DNA of 64,000 nucleotides from NCBI GenBank assembly GCA_002682825.1, contig NOKP01000003.1:1302001-1366000 (forward strand). Reading direction: 5' to 3'. The DNA is from Neonectria sp. B-13 (lineage: Eukaryota > Ascomycota > Sordariomycetes > Hypocreales > Nectriaceae). Below the pieces are notes generated by a model. That model did not search any database. It was given only the letters and a program-made list of their open reading frames with translations, and was not told the origin of the DNA. The position numbers were made by a program, and so were the translations under genes. This document shows positions 10,455 to 21,099 of this stretch, one piece after another; the first letter of the stretch is position 1, and every line of letters starts with the position of its first letter.

Positions 10455-11760
10455 CTCGGCGGCGATTGAGGATTGATGTGAGCAGGGAACTGCGCTTCGG
10501 GCTAGGTCGAGGATCGACTTCACGCCAGGGTGTGATTGCTCGCGAGCAGTCTTGGCATGAGAGGAGGTTGGTATGTAGAAGAAGGAGACACAAGGGAAGA
10601 AGGAAGGCCGAGAGTTAGGGTCAAGAAAGACGGGGTGTAGCGACGGGGCAACGCTCGGTGCTGATGCGGAAAGAGTGCGAAAATCGAACTGAATTCGGGG
10701 CTGACGGACTTAATATGAGTGCGGACCTGGGTCGCAAGGAGGCAGAGTGGCTCCTGGAATCAATCTCAGCCCTCCACTTTCAAGCCCCGCGTCTATTCGT
10801 TGCCAGATTGTGTACGAGGAATCAATCGCAAACTTGTCGAGAGTGCCCAGTCCCTTGAGGATTGGACCTGCAGGAATCGGCCATGGTTTCTTTGGAGCTG
10901 TGGGTGTTCTTATCCCGAGAAACCAATTAGTACGGTGGGCTAGAAGCGAGTCGATCGTTGGTTTGCAGATGCAAGTCAAGAGGGCATTCTCTGATCATCG
11001 CCGACCCGCAACCCAGGGCTGGCAAGCTAGCCACCCGGACAGACATCTGAGTGCGGTCAGCCCATGGTGGTGGGTAGGATCAGAGAAGTAATTGGCTGTA
11101 AGTGTCTCAAGAAGCCATAGCTGACCGTTTCCGTCGTGATAAAGCTGCATAAACCCATCAGGCTGCAGGGATGGAAGGGGAATGGAGGGAGGGCTGGCCA
11201 GATGGTTGGCAGTACCAAATTGTTCCTTACAAGAGGCATATTTCTGCCTGGTGGTGTGGTCGCCTTGCGCCAGTGCCCGAACCATCACGACCTAAAGCTC
11301 TCAGCTGCATATGCATGAAGGGGAATCGTGGAGACCCCATCCCGTGCGAGCTTTCCGTCTGTCGACTCTTGAGTGAGACGAGGCTTCGGTGACTCCGAGA
11401 GCCTGAAAGGCTTGGTGTGCCGACTTTGGCGCCGCCTGGAGGTAGAGAAAGAAAATCTTGGAAACTGCGGCATTCACACGATTTCATTTGCGAGAAGGGT
11501 TGGTCAATGTGTGTGTGTGTGCGTGTGTGTGTTCTTGATGATGTTGGGGGAGGGAGGAAGTTCTGTTTTTAGTGGCCTTGTGTGGTTCCTGGTGCCTAGT
11601 TACAAGGCCGAAATTGTGCTGAGGCAGACCATGTACCTGCGTCGGGTTCTCCCATCACAAGTTAAGACTGTATTCCAATGGTCAAGGTACGAACAAATGA
11701 AGAAGAGCTTGCAATGCGCAAAATACAGCGACACCGAATTATCTAAACTGACACGCTTAT
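10455..11760. other. Intergenic; promoter of kinase gene and (GT)n tract
   Basis: Tail-to-head gap between two minus-strand genes. A (GT)n run with one GC interruption spans 11509-11532. The remaining short frames show no family resemblance. Confidence 0.5.
11509..11532. repeat. (GT)n microsatellite
   Basis: Twelve GT-type dinucleotides with one GC interruption, in intergenic DNA. Confidence 0.95.
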
Positions 11761-13829
11761 TTACACGTCGCCCTCCTTCGCGGGCTTGCGAGTCCGTCTC
11801 CTCAACCACAACCACCACATACCAAATATTACCAGCATCAACGGGAAACATATCGCAGCAAAGAGCGAAAATGCTACCCAGTTGAATTGCAGCGCATCAC
11901 GCACGTTGTTGACGTCCGGCTTCCAGTCGAAAAGGCCGCTTTGGAAAAATGTCTGGTCAACTGTCAGATCCGGATCGCGCTGCCTCAAATACGGCCATCC
12001 AAATCTTACGGCGACGAAGGTGCCCGGCAGGAACGCAAGGGTCACAAACGTGATGATGTGCATTGATTCCGTCTCTTGCTCTGTCTTGTTGGCAATGTCT
12101 TGCATTTTGTCTGCCTGCTCGTGCGCTGTTTCCGTGAAGATTTGACTGACGTGCACACTCCTAACTTGAAGAATGCCGTCGATCTGCAAACCGCTGGGTT
12201 AGTTAGGTTCTTACTTATTGACGTAGAATGCTTACCAAAGTTTTCCCGTCATTGAGCCAGACAATCATTGATTCCAGCTGTGTTAGCCGAATCTCGAGAT
12301 TTTTGGCGATTCTATCAACTTTCCGGATGAACTCTGCGACTGGCTTCTTGCAGTTATCCCGAATGGTTTCTGGCAACTCCTCCCTCGTCATTAGGCCACT
12401 GTAACATTCTTTGATATCTCTCATTGCCTGGATATCAAGCTTGAGGACAAGACGAAGCTCTTGCAGCCGTTGCCCGAAATGGTGGAGCCTTTGGACCTCT
12501 CCGAAAGAGAACATCTCGAGGGCTTCGAGGCTATCCACTTGCTTCTTAACTTTGATGTTGTCTCTTTTAGCACCACCAACTGATGCTGCCCTAGGTTGGC
12601 TTCGATTGGTCGGCAAAGGAATACCATTGTAGCAATCAGTCGTTCCTGCTGTTGGCCTTTGCAGTTTGGAGAACAAGGTGCTGGTGCCGGCGCGGATATT
12701 CCCAAGAACAGTATCAGTCTTTGACATGTCTTCACCCACGCCCTCCTGGAGAGTTTTAGTGGCCTGAACCTTCATGCTTCGCACTCTAGTAGCGGAGAGG
12801 AACCCAGGCTGGTCCTTGTCGTCAATTATCGCCGTTTTGGCTTTGTCCAAAATCCCGGAAATGTCTCTTTCCGAATCATTAATGCAGTGTCGCCAATTGC
12901 CATCGCACCACTGTAGAAAAATCAGATGAGTGGCAAGTGTCGCTGTGAAACTGCGGGATAGGTCTTCCACCGGAGTCGCTTTCAATTCTGGTAGCTCTGT
13001 CACAGCCTGTGTTATGGTCTCCTTCATAACTGCATTGGCCTTGATGTTGAGCCAGAAGGCTCTGCCAGTGACTAGGTCAAAAGAGTGGTAGACGGCCATC
13101 TGTCTCACCCTCCAAGGCCCATCGCCCTGTTGGTCATCGCTGTCATCGAAGTCTGAGGCCCGTTCGACTGAACGTAGAAGGTATGATACGCGATGCTCAC
13201 AACCTGAGCGCCCGAGCCTAGGAACACTTAGGCTATCTTCCTCAGAGATTCCGAGAGAGTCCTCAGATTGGAACCCAGTCATGCAGTAATCCAAGGGCGA
13301 CTCGGTGTCTCCAAACGAAAAAAGAAAGTCGAGAAAGGAAGGAGAGACTTGATGAAAAGCCAGGATGGAGGACAAGCTTTCCCGGGAGCAATTCAACGGC
13401 GATCGAGAATCATCTGCTTGGAGAAAGCTATTCATAGTCAGTCTCAGGCAAAGCTTGAATTGAACAATGAACAACTTCGATGCGACAACACTCACATGTG
13501 ACGACACCTGGGGTCGTTTTGATTTTGCAGTAGATGTGATCGAAGATCAGAGTTATTAGCTACTCTCTTCTCTCGATATTCTGCATTCAACTTAATCAGC
13601 CACGAGTTATTAAACGCACTCTTCGGGACATACTGCTTTCGCCATGGCCAGCTTCAAGGAGATCCAAAGCTTCATTGACTGGGTCAAAGAGACGCTGCTC
13701 CTTTTCATTGAGAAGTTCCCAGTACCCTAACAAAATTTGTTTCAGGTAGCCAGGTAACATAAGATTTGCGGGGTAAAGTTGGCTGTTGTTACAACAGTCA
13801 ACTAACCTGTCGTGTGAGTTTATCGCCAT
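11761..13829 (-). CDS. CorA-like transporter-domain protein
   Basis: Four exons: 13829-13634, 13580-13496, 13427-12236, 12183-11761 (631 aa). The first two exons are easy to miss but restore the family's N-terminus: a YPANL motif near residue 20 and an IFLQ..SR..LNC segment running into a HQV.PSFLDF block. Two C-terminal membrane helices (about residues 534-552 and 592-617) are separated by a short loop. The first contains Leu-Pro-Gly-Thr-Phe, the position and spacing of the CorA pore-loop helix, but without the bacterial GMN. A preceding coiled region (about 440-530) would form the CorA stalk. Fungal CorA-like proteins of this type are presumed membrane proteins of unknown transport specificity. 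A single long frame with a GTG start at 13507 also covers most of the third exon, but it would discard the conserved N-terminus. Confidence 0.8.
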
Positions 13830-16659
13830 CTCAATCAAATGGCTTAAAACCCTTCGCTTGTTGTATAGCTTCGGAAAATGAAAGCGCTGTGACTATAAAT
13901 TGGACCGGTGAATAGCGGTTTTAATTTATATCCTCCTGGTAAGGAAGGCTTTCGATCTGCGAGAATAAAATAAAAATGTAAACAAACAAGGGCGGCTGGG
14001 TGAAGGCGATGCCCCGATTGTGATACTCTAAGCCCATGGTCATGCATTTCCCTGCCACCAATCGGACGCCGCAAATCCTCCCGTATCAAATTCCTTGGAT
14101 GAACCTCGACTTAGGAAGAGTACAAGGCGAACCACGGCGCCAGTGACGTGGTTTGCTTGCAGGCTACGTAACACAAATTCACGCTACCAACAGCCGACAT
14201 ATCCCGTGCTGTCAAAGATGGAGAGCAGGCGACCTGTAAGCTGCCAACAATCCCAGTCTGCCTTATCAAAGCCTTACAACACTGCCCGCACGCACTGTCC
14301 CACTTTGCTGCATCTGGACTCTCTCGACTACATAATAGGCAATCAAGCCACCTTGCCACCTGTTCTGGGAGCAAACCAACGTGGCACGGAGCCTCAGATA
14401 ATATTCGCCATCTCGGGGGTTACTGCGGTGGATGCCATTCCCTCAAATCTTTCAACCCTCTAATTTCCCGTTTGTGATCCTGAGGTGGTGTTAGATCTAG
14501 CAAACCGAGTGCTCGATATCGAACTGGGAGCATTGTAACGCACTTCAGACAGCACATGGCCCTCCGGTAGGGAGAAAGAGAACCTCGCATTTTTGAGCTA
14601 GGATTAAGTAGTCAGCCCTGCTTCCATCTCAGCTGGTTCAGTCGAATTACTCACCGTGACCTCAATCGTGTCGTCATAAAACGTGTACCTTAGCCACGCC
14701 TCCAAGACATCCTTCCGCAGATGGTAGGTCCGGACTATCTCAGGCTCTGGCATTGTGATGGCAGTGCACGCGATATTGAAGGGAAGCGGGGGCGAGGGTG
14801 GCCCCCGCCGACCTTTGGGTGTTGGTTAAGTATTCTTTACCGAATACTTGAGGCACTTTACGCGGCGCAGACGCCACATAGGCCCGTCAGGTGGAGGTTA
14901 CATTGCATCAATGCATGTCTTATCAGCTGGGTTGTTGGTGGCGGGGTCATGCGCTGTACTGTGACAGTATTTGACTGCTTGATGAATAAGGCTCCGCGAC
15001 GAGATCAGGAGACGGGTTTTGAGGCTCAGTCTAGCACAGCGGATGTCTATTGGGTGCCTGATTCAGAAAATGCTACCAAGGCACTCCGACGATGCCGAAA
15101 AGTCCGCCTTGGCGGAGTGAGAAGTACTCGCTCTCACATGCTCGTACGTAGCCTGTCAGGTGATATTTGTCCCTTGATCTACGTATAGGCCACTGAGTAC
15201 CTTCCTCTTTTACTTTCGTTGAAACTACAAGGCTTGCCAGCATCTATCATTTATGCCATTTTGAACTAGGTACTAAAGTTCATTACGTGTGATTTCTACT
15301 CATTTTTGGTGTCTGAACCCTTTACCAGCACATCATCATTATTTGAGGCTTCTTATGACAAAATCAGTGAGTATAGAGCTCATAGGCTGTTCCAAATTCC
15401 ACAATCATGTCCCGTTGACAGTGCTCACCCCAAGGTAAAGGACCTCCGTCCACCTGTACCATTAAATCGCACCTGTACAGTATGAACGCGGTAAGCAAAC
15501 ATCTAGCATGAATCAAAACCGCATCATTGAGCCAATGCTGGGTCTGAAACGCTCCACGCATCGGTTGTCGACTATCATTCTCCAAGGCATGATATGGGGA
15601 ACTAGGAGCTTCGGCATAATCAATTACTAGGGGACCTATCTGAATATCAGATTTGACATGTACGAAGGGCGTGAGGCGGCGGTGACAGATCAAAAACAAT
15701 ACAGATTTCGCGACGGGGTTGCTTTGAGTGCTTCAGTCTGGATTAGGTACCAGCGTAAATTAGGGGTTATAGATTCCAGAGAGATAAAACTTTAGACATA
15801 ATTTGCTAGTTTGAGCGTCAGCCCTCACCTCGCCGTTGGCATTAGTGGGAAATCTTGAATAACATTCTCGCTGGAAAGGAGCTAGCTCTGAAAGTTTGTT
15901 TCTACGACCAACCTTCAAACCTTCCCTCAAGTCACAAACTCGCCAGCTTTGTGCGATGTCATTTTCCTACGTTCTATGCTATGAATCTAGTTCTACAGAG
16001 ATTGTTAGCAGATTTTTTGGCGACTTAACCGACTTAAGTTCATTGAAGCTGTGGGTGTTCTTAATTCCACTGGTACCCATTTGCTATGTTGAACTGCAAT
16101 ATGATTTGGTTTGGTCCTATTGCGCAGACTATGCACTATGGTCCACGGAGACGCGAATTACTTCAACTTTGTGTTGATCATTCAACGGGGTAAACAAATG
16201 ATTGACTCTGAGCATGCCGACCATGTGATGAGAAGAGGGCGTAGTTGGAGCTGAGAGAGTTGAAAGCTGAGTTGTCTGAGACGAATGGAAGAAGACAAAC
16301 CGTAACGATACTCAATGGCGTGATGGTACTCGATGCAGCGCCTGTGTCTAATTCCCATGCCATGCAGAGGAAGAGAATAGGAGTCTCTAGATAGCAATAC
16401 TGTGACGGTTGTTCTTTATCAGTTCATGTCAAAACCTGCCTCTCGTTAGGACTTTTCGTCGCATACTCTTAACTTCTAGCTTCACGATTTACAGCCAGAG
16501 ATAACGTATGAAGCAAAACTACTACTGCCTCACTCGACCGCTCCAGCCGTTGTCGGCGTCGCTTCGCTCTTTAGGATCTTGCGTTAATTCGACTCATACA
16601 GTCGTTCCCGGGCATTCAATTTTTTTTATCTTGCTTACTACTTCCCCAATACAATATTT
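13830..16659. other. Gene-poor region
   Basis: 2.8 kb without a supportable gene. Frames at 14721-15188 (+) and 15364-15699 (-) are over 100 codons but match no family I know and lack splice context. I see no transposon termini. May hold relics too decayed to read. Confidence 0.4.
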
Positions 16660-17000
16660 TCATAAGGAGACTGACCGTCGTATCAAAGCTTTAATAATAC
16701 ACCAGCATACGCATGATTGAAATCGAGTCAATGTCGCAAGAAGCGGACGATCTAGGCCAGTCTCTGGTGGTACAAGCTCTAGCCGCACATAAGAGTGGAA
16801 TTGAAGCAGCCATGTTCTTCCTAACGCGGCGAGTATTGTTGAGGAATGTTCAATTATGTCTCGATATGATTTCAATACTTCTACAATCCTATTTCCTTTC
16901 AAAGAGATGCGAGAAACCCGAGACAGGGACTGGAAGTCGAGGAGGTTGAGAGCTTCAAGGAGCAATTCTGCTGGCAGGATATCGAGTCGACTAATTGACG
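16660..17000 (-). pseudogene. F-box domain remnant
   Basis: Read leftwards from about 17000 the frame gives an F-box motif: Leu-Pro-Ala-Glu-Leu-Leu-Leu, then Leu-Asp-Phe-Gln-Ser-Leu-Ser-Arg-Val-Ser-Arg. A YRDIIEH segment and ALGRT follow, typical of one fungal F-box protein group. In that group a Cys-rich segment and a long C-terminal domain should come next; here the frame stops about 100 codons after the F-box, and no credible start codon or continuation is seen. The frame is open upstream of the motif without an obvious ATG. Most likely a truncated pseudogene; an unrecognised intron structure is the alternative. Confidence 0.45.
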
Positions 17001-18433
17001 AACTACCACACTCCTGTGATGGTTGACAGCTTTGGCGAGGGCAGATTCAAAAGCCCGTCGTTTAGCATCCGCCTGTTCCGACCGGTAATGCTCGTCGAAA
17101 AGTAGAAAACACTGGACTTGCTCACTACTCCGATCTTTTGCTGTTAAGAAATTCAGTTCTCGTCTAGAAGTTTCTTGCGAAAGCTTTAGTCAGAGCGGTT
17201 GTTGAAGGCCATGTACGCGGATTGTGTAATTAACCAAACACTTGTTCGACTCTCTCTTGGAGGAGAGTAGCTGCTCCAACTCCTTTGACCCGGAGTCGGT
17301 CGTCTCGAAAGTAATTGTCACCGATCTTAGGCCTAGACTAGTAACGCCAGTCCAAGCCAAATGGCAAGGACGCTTAATTTGATGTTGCGCTGATTCCCTT
17401 TGCCAGCTAGCCGCCCGCATCAAAATCCAAGCGCACACGACCAATTGCCACATTCAGACAGACACAAAACTCCCAATGTATCAATTTCCAAGAATTAAGC
17501 TTAATTTTAGAATCGGAGAGTTTCGTCTCTCCCTTATTGCTACCTCATCGCGTTGTGGTAGCGCAGGGTGAACGCTAAGAATAGCTGGTATCTGATACTT
17601 GGAGATGTTTCATCAAGACGTTTCAACCCCCATATTGCTTGCGGCGTATCATCGAATGGCACTGAGAAAGAAGAAGACAGGATTTAGAGGAGTAACCAAA
17701 TACTACATCAATAAGACGCTATTGACAGAAATGGATTGATTAAGTAGGACGAAATGGGTAAGTAAGTTATAGCTGGAGAATAGACTATCAAGGCCGTCCT
17801 GTCAATGACGAGCCTAAAGCCTCGTAGCAAATGTTTGGACCATATGACATCATAGGTGCACGGTTCGAGAAACATTTTGTTCTTTATGTGATCTACTGTT
17901 TATCATCAAGAAACTCCAAGGCTGGGCATTGCAGCATTCTCGCCGTTTCGTAGTCGATGAAAGATTAGAATAGATCTCACAGATTCAATAAACTATTTCT
18001 AGCATCTGCCAGAGGCGATTCTGTCTGGGAGCTCTTAGCACATTGGCTAAAGTTGACCCGCTTCGGTCTTGGCAGCAGTTTCGGCAAGCTTCTGGAGACA
18101 TCTTGGCATCTTGGCTCTCCTTGACCAGCAACGGGCTTGGCAACAGTTTCAGCGAGTTTCTAAAGACAATTTTTAGCCGAAGGGTGAGATTCAAAGAACG
18201 GCGTTAAGACTTTTTCAATGGCTGGTCAAGTATGTGAGATGTATAAAGGCTGATGAAGCCCTGTGAAGTTACCGTGTCTTTCTTCCTCACCATTCCCTTC
18301 AATCATCAGCTTTTCCTACCTTTCCATTGTTCTTCACTTCTTTTCTTTCTTCGGCCGGTCCGAAATATTTCATTAAGGCTACTTTCCCATTCAACACTTC
18401 AGCTTCCGCGACATCAACCTCACCCCTCTCAAA
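17001..18433. other. Intergenic with a 41-bp imperfect direct repeat
   Basis: No intact gene. Segments 18050-18091 and 18119-18159 are about 70 percent alike. On the minus strand both read as Lys-Leu-Ala-Glu-Thr-(Ala/Val)-Ala-Lys, which suggests a relic of a repetitive protein. The last ~200 bp before 18434 are pyrimidine-rich, as expected of the next gene's leader. Confidence 0.35.
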
Positions 18434-19348
18434 ATGCATCCTCTTCGCGCCACTCTTCTTGCCCTGTCGTTCGCCATTGCCATTGCTGTGCCTACACCCC
18501 CAGCCTCGAAAACTTCCAGAGCGGTGATCAGCGCAAGGAACGAAACGGAAACCCCTGCCGGCGACGAAGCCGCGGGCGAGGGCGAGGGTGAAGGCAACGA
18601 GATTGAGAAAGCGGGACTTTTTGACGAGGCTGTTGCTCTCGATGGCGGTGATGTCAAGCAAGACGTTCTTTTCCCCCCAGGAGTACGTGCTAGAAACAAA
18701 TTTCCATCAAACTAGGCATTATCTAACAAGTGGCCGCACAGGAAAATGGAGTCTTAGAGGTTGAGTTCCAGAACGCAGAAGGACGAACTCTCACCGTTAC
18801 CGAGAACAAGGCACCGGCTGCTCCTCCTGCCGGCTTCGTTGCCGTCGAAGCTGTGTCGTACATCATCGAGCTCGCAGAAGGCGCCGATGCCCTCACCCTC
18901 CAGAAGGTTGATTATATCCTCACTGAAGGAAGTAAGCAGCCCTTAACCTAAGTCTCCAAACGACTCGTGCAGTGCAAATACTGACTTTCGTTATCCAGAT
19001 GCCCTGGATATCAGCCAAGGCCAAATCGGCCGCTTCTGTGCTGAAGCGGGTGCCTTCGTCATTGACCCCGCGGTCGGCGAACTGGAATTCGAAGCGGAAG
19101 AAAATGAGCTCAGTTTGACCGTCACCAACATGAACGGGGAATGGGCAGTTTTCTTGCCAGATGCTGCCGCCGCAGGTGATGACGCGGCTGGGGATGGCGC
19201 AGCTGAGGACGGTGCAGCTGAGGACGGTGCGGCTGAGGACGCAGTTGTTGAAGATGTTGCTGATGGAGCGGCTGGTTCCGGACTCCTTGACGCAGTCATC
19301 AATCTTCTGGTTTCAGCTAAAGCCGAAGCTGCCAAGGGAGCTGCTTAA
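18434..19348 (+). CDS. Small secreted acidic protein
   Basis: Three exons: 18434-18682, 18742-18931, 18999-19348 (262 aa). Both introns are textbook (GTACGT..CTAAC..CAG and GTAAGC..CTGAC..CAG). Residues 1-18 form a signal peptide (short positive N-terminus, Leu/Ala/Ile core, Ala-x-Ala cleavage site). The mature protein is very acidic. A Gly-Glu-rich stretch near 45-55 is followed by two similar ~50-residue segments in which beta-strands alternate with acidic turns. Near residue 210 comes a Gly-Ala-Ala-Glu-Asp repeat of about four units. The protein ends in an Ala/Lys helix. Cysteine is nearly absent, unlike typical effectors. Function unknown; probably extracellular or wall-associated. Confidence 0.78.
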
Positions 19349-21099
19349 GCGCGAACCGGAGGAGGGAGCATGTTCCTGAAGAGCTTTGGGTTTCGAGAAA
19401 GGTTCTGAAGTGCAGCTCCACGTGGGTGGCATGAGTGACGCGGCAAGCTGTGGTGTTATGGATTAGCCTTGGATTGAATGGTCGACAGTCATTACCTATC
19501 TAAATAAAGCGTCTTGGAAAGGTCTCTCAAACAGCGCTGCTAGTGCTATCGAGCTTCGATGATCCGCCGAAGGGCGACAAAAGAGAGAATGCTAAAATGT
19601 ACGCCAAGATGTCAAATTCTCATACAGAGGGGAGGTTCACGTGGCAATGCTCCGTCTTCCGGGACTCCCAACAACACCAGAGTGGCCACTACGGTGGAAC
19701 ATCATGGGGATACAGGTCTAGCCTAGTCATACCTTTCTGGTGTTTTCGTTCAAGAACTGTGCTACGCAGCGGAACGCACGAGAAATACTGCGGTACTAAA
19801 CCCTGCGATTGTCTCCTCCGCGCAGCCTCTTTCCGTCGGATTCCGCCTCCTGCTGCTTTGTATTGATTCGGTAACGTGTCAGACGCCATCAACGCGGGAG
19901 AAACGTCATGGCCTGATTCTGACGAATTGGCGAGGAGATGGTTCAAACTCGGCGTCCGAAATGCCCTCTATTGCTACGCCTCTGACCCTCACTCTCGCAA
20001 TACTTACGAAAAAGTATCCAACTGCCTACGGCAGAGATGACACATGTTGAGAATTCGTCCAGTCGTGTCTCGCAGTACCAGGGCGGTTCAGTGTGACGAA
20101 TCACTCTCCGAAATCGGGCTGCCGCGGAGCTTCCCCGCGTGGCTGACAGCTGGACCTGGACCCGGCCATTGGGGGGTCTACAGTGGCATCCGCACTCACC
20201 GCTTGTAACACTGCGTCGGATATTAGCTGTATTTTGTTACTTGTATCCCTTTTTGAGGAGTAGCTTCTCTTGGTTCTCCTTTTGCAAACGGCGTGGGGCG
20301 AGAAGTAGTCGTCAATGGCACTGTTGCTGACACTGCGTATAGGGAGGCAACGACGCAACGGAAAATGACTGGCCAGACTGTTGTGGTGATCGCGGGTTAC
20401 ACCTCGGGCCTTTTTATTGCTCTACTCATCCTTGCAGGTCCCCGATCTCACGTTGCGAACTTGTCTCGTTCCTGGTGCCCATCGCGACGACCTGCAAGTG
20501 CCGGCATCAATGATCCATGGCTCCAGCCTTGCTGGGCTGAGTACCGACTACCAAGGTGATCATCGCCACCTTCGGCTGAGTCCGTCTGACTAGTCCATGC
20601 AAGTCCACGCACTAAATAGCATGTTCTGAGGAATTGGGGGCCGATCTGCTCAGCCTGCTTCAAATGACAGCCACCCGGTTGGCCTCAAAAACACGGGATG
20701 GTGGGTTACCCTGTCTCGTATGAGCATCTGGACCGCAGTTGCAGCTGACAGTGGTGCGCCACGCATACACACACGGCGCCGCCCACTCAGGCCACGCACT
20801 CGGGAGCACCAGCTTCTGTAGCTTGCCGAATACTGCATGCCTAGGTAGCCAGCACTGCGTCAACCGGTGATGGAGCTGAGTCAGTGGCGGCTGAGGGCTT
20901 TGCGGCTGAGGCTTAAAACCCAGAGCCTGGACCACGAATGTGCAGTGGTACCAGACACAAGGCTTGGTCATTTGATTCCAGACTAAATGCCTGGTCTTCT
21001 CATCTCACGCCCTTTACCTATCGCCTGGCCGCGTCGTGGGCCTGGCTGACCACCAAGCACCTCCAAGCTCCAACTTCCAACTTCCAACCCATCTTCGCA
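19349..21099. other. Intergenic, no gene recognised
   Basis: 1.75 kb gap. The frame of the next gene remains open upstream to 20938, but that extension is low-complexity and not used. One GTGGGG at 20293 is isolated. No repeat or RNA gene seen. Confidence 0.5.

Noticed and set aside
12215..13507. CorA-like gene starting in the third exon only
   Set aside because: The initiating codon would be GTG, and the family's N-terminal block is recovered only by adding the two upstream exons.
14721..15188. 155-codon plus-strand frame in the gene-poor stretch
   Set aside because: Odd composition, no recognisable motif, no intron signals or neighbours supporting it.
20938..21099. 54-codon N-terminal extension of the large membrane protein
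   Set aside because: Codons are low-complexity and unlike the family; the Met at 21100 follows a normal leader and gives a typical start.
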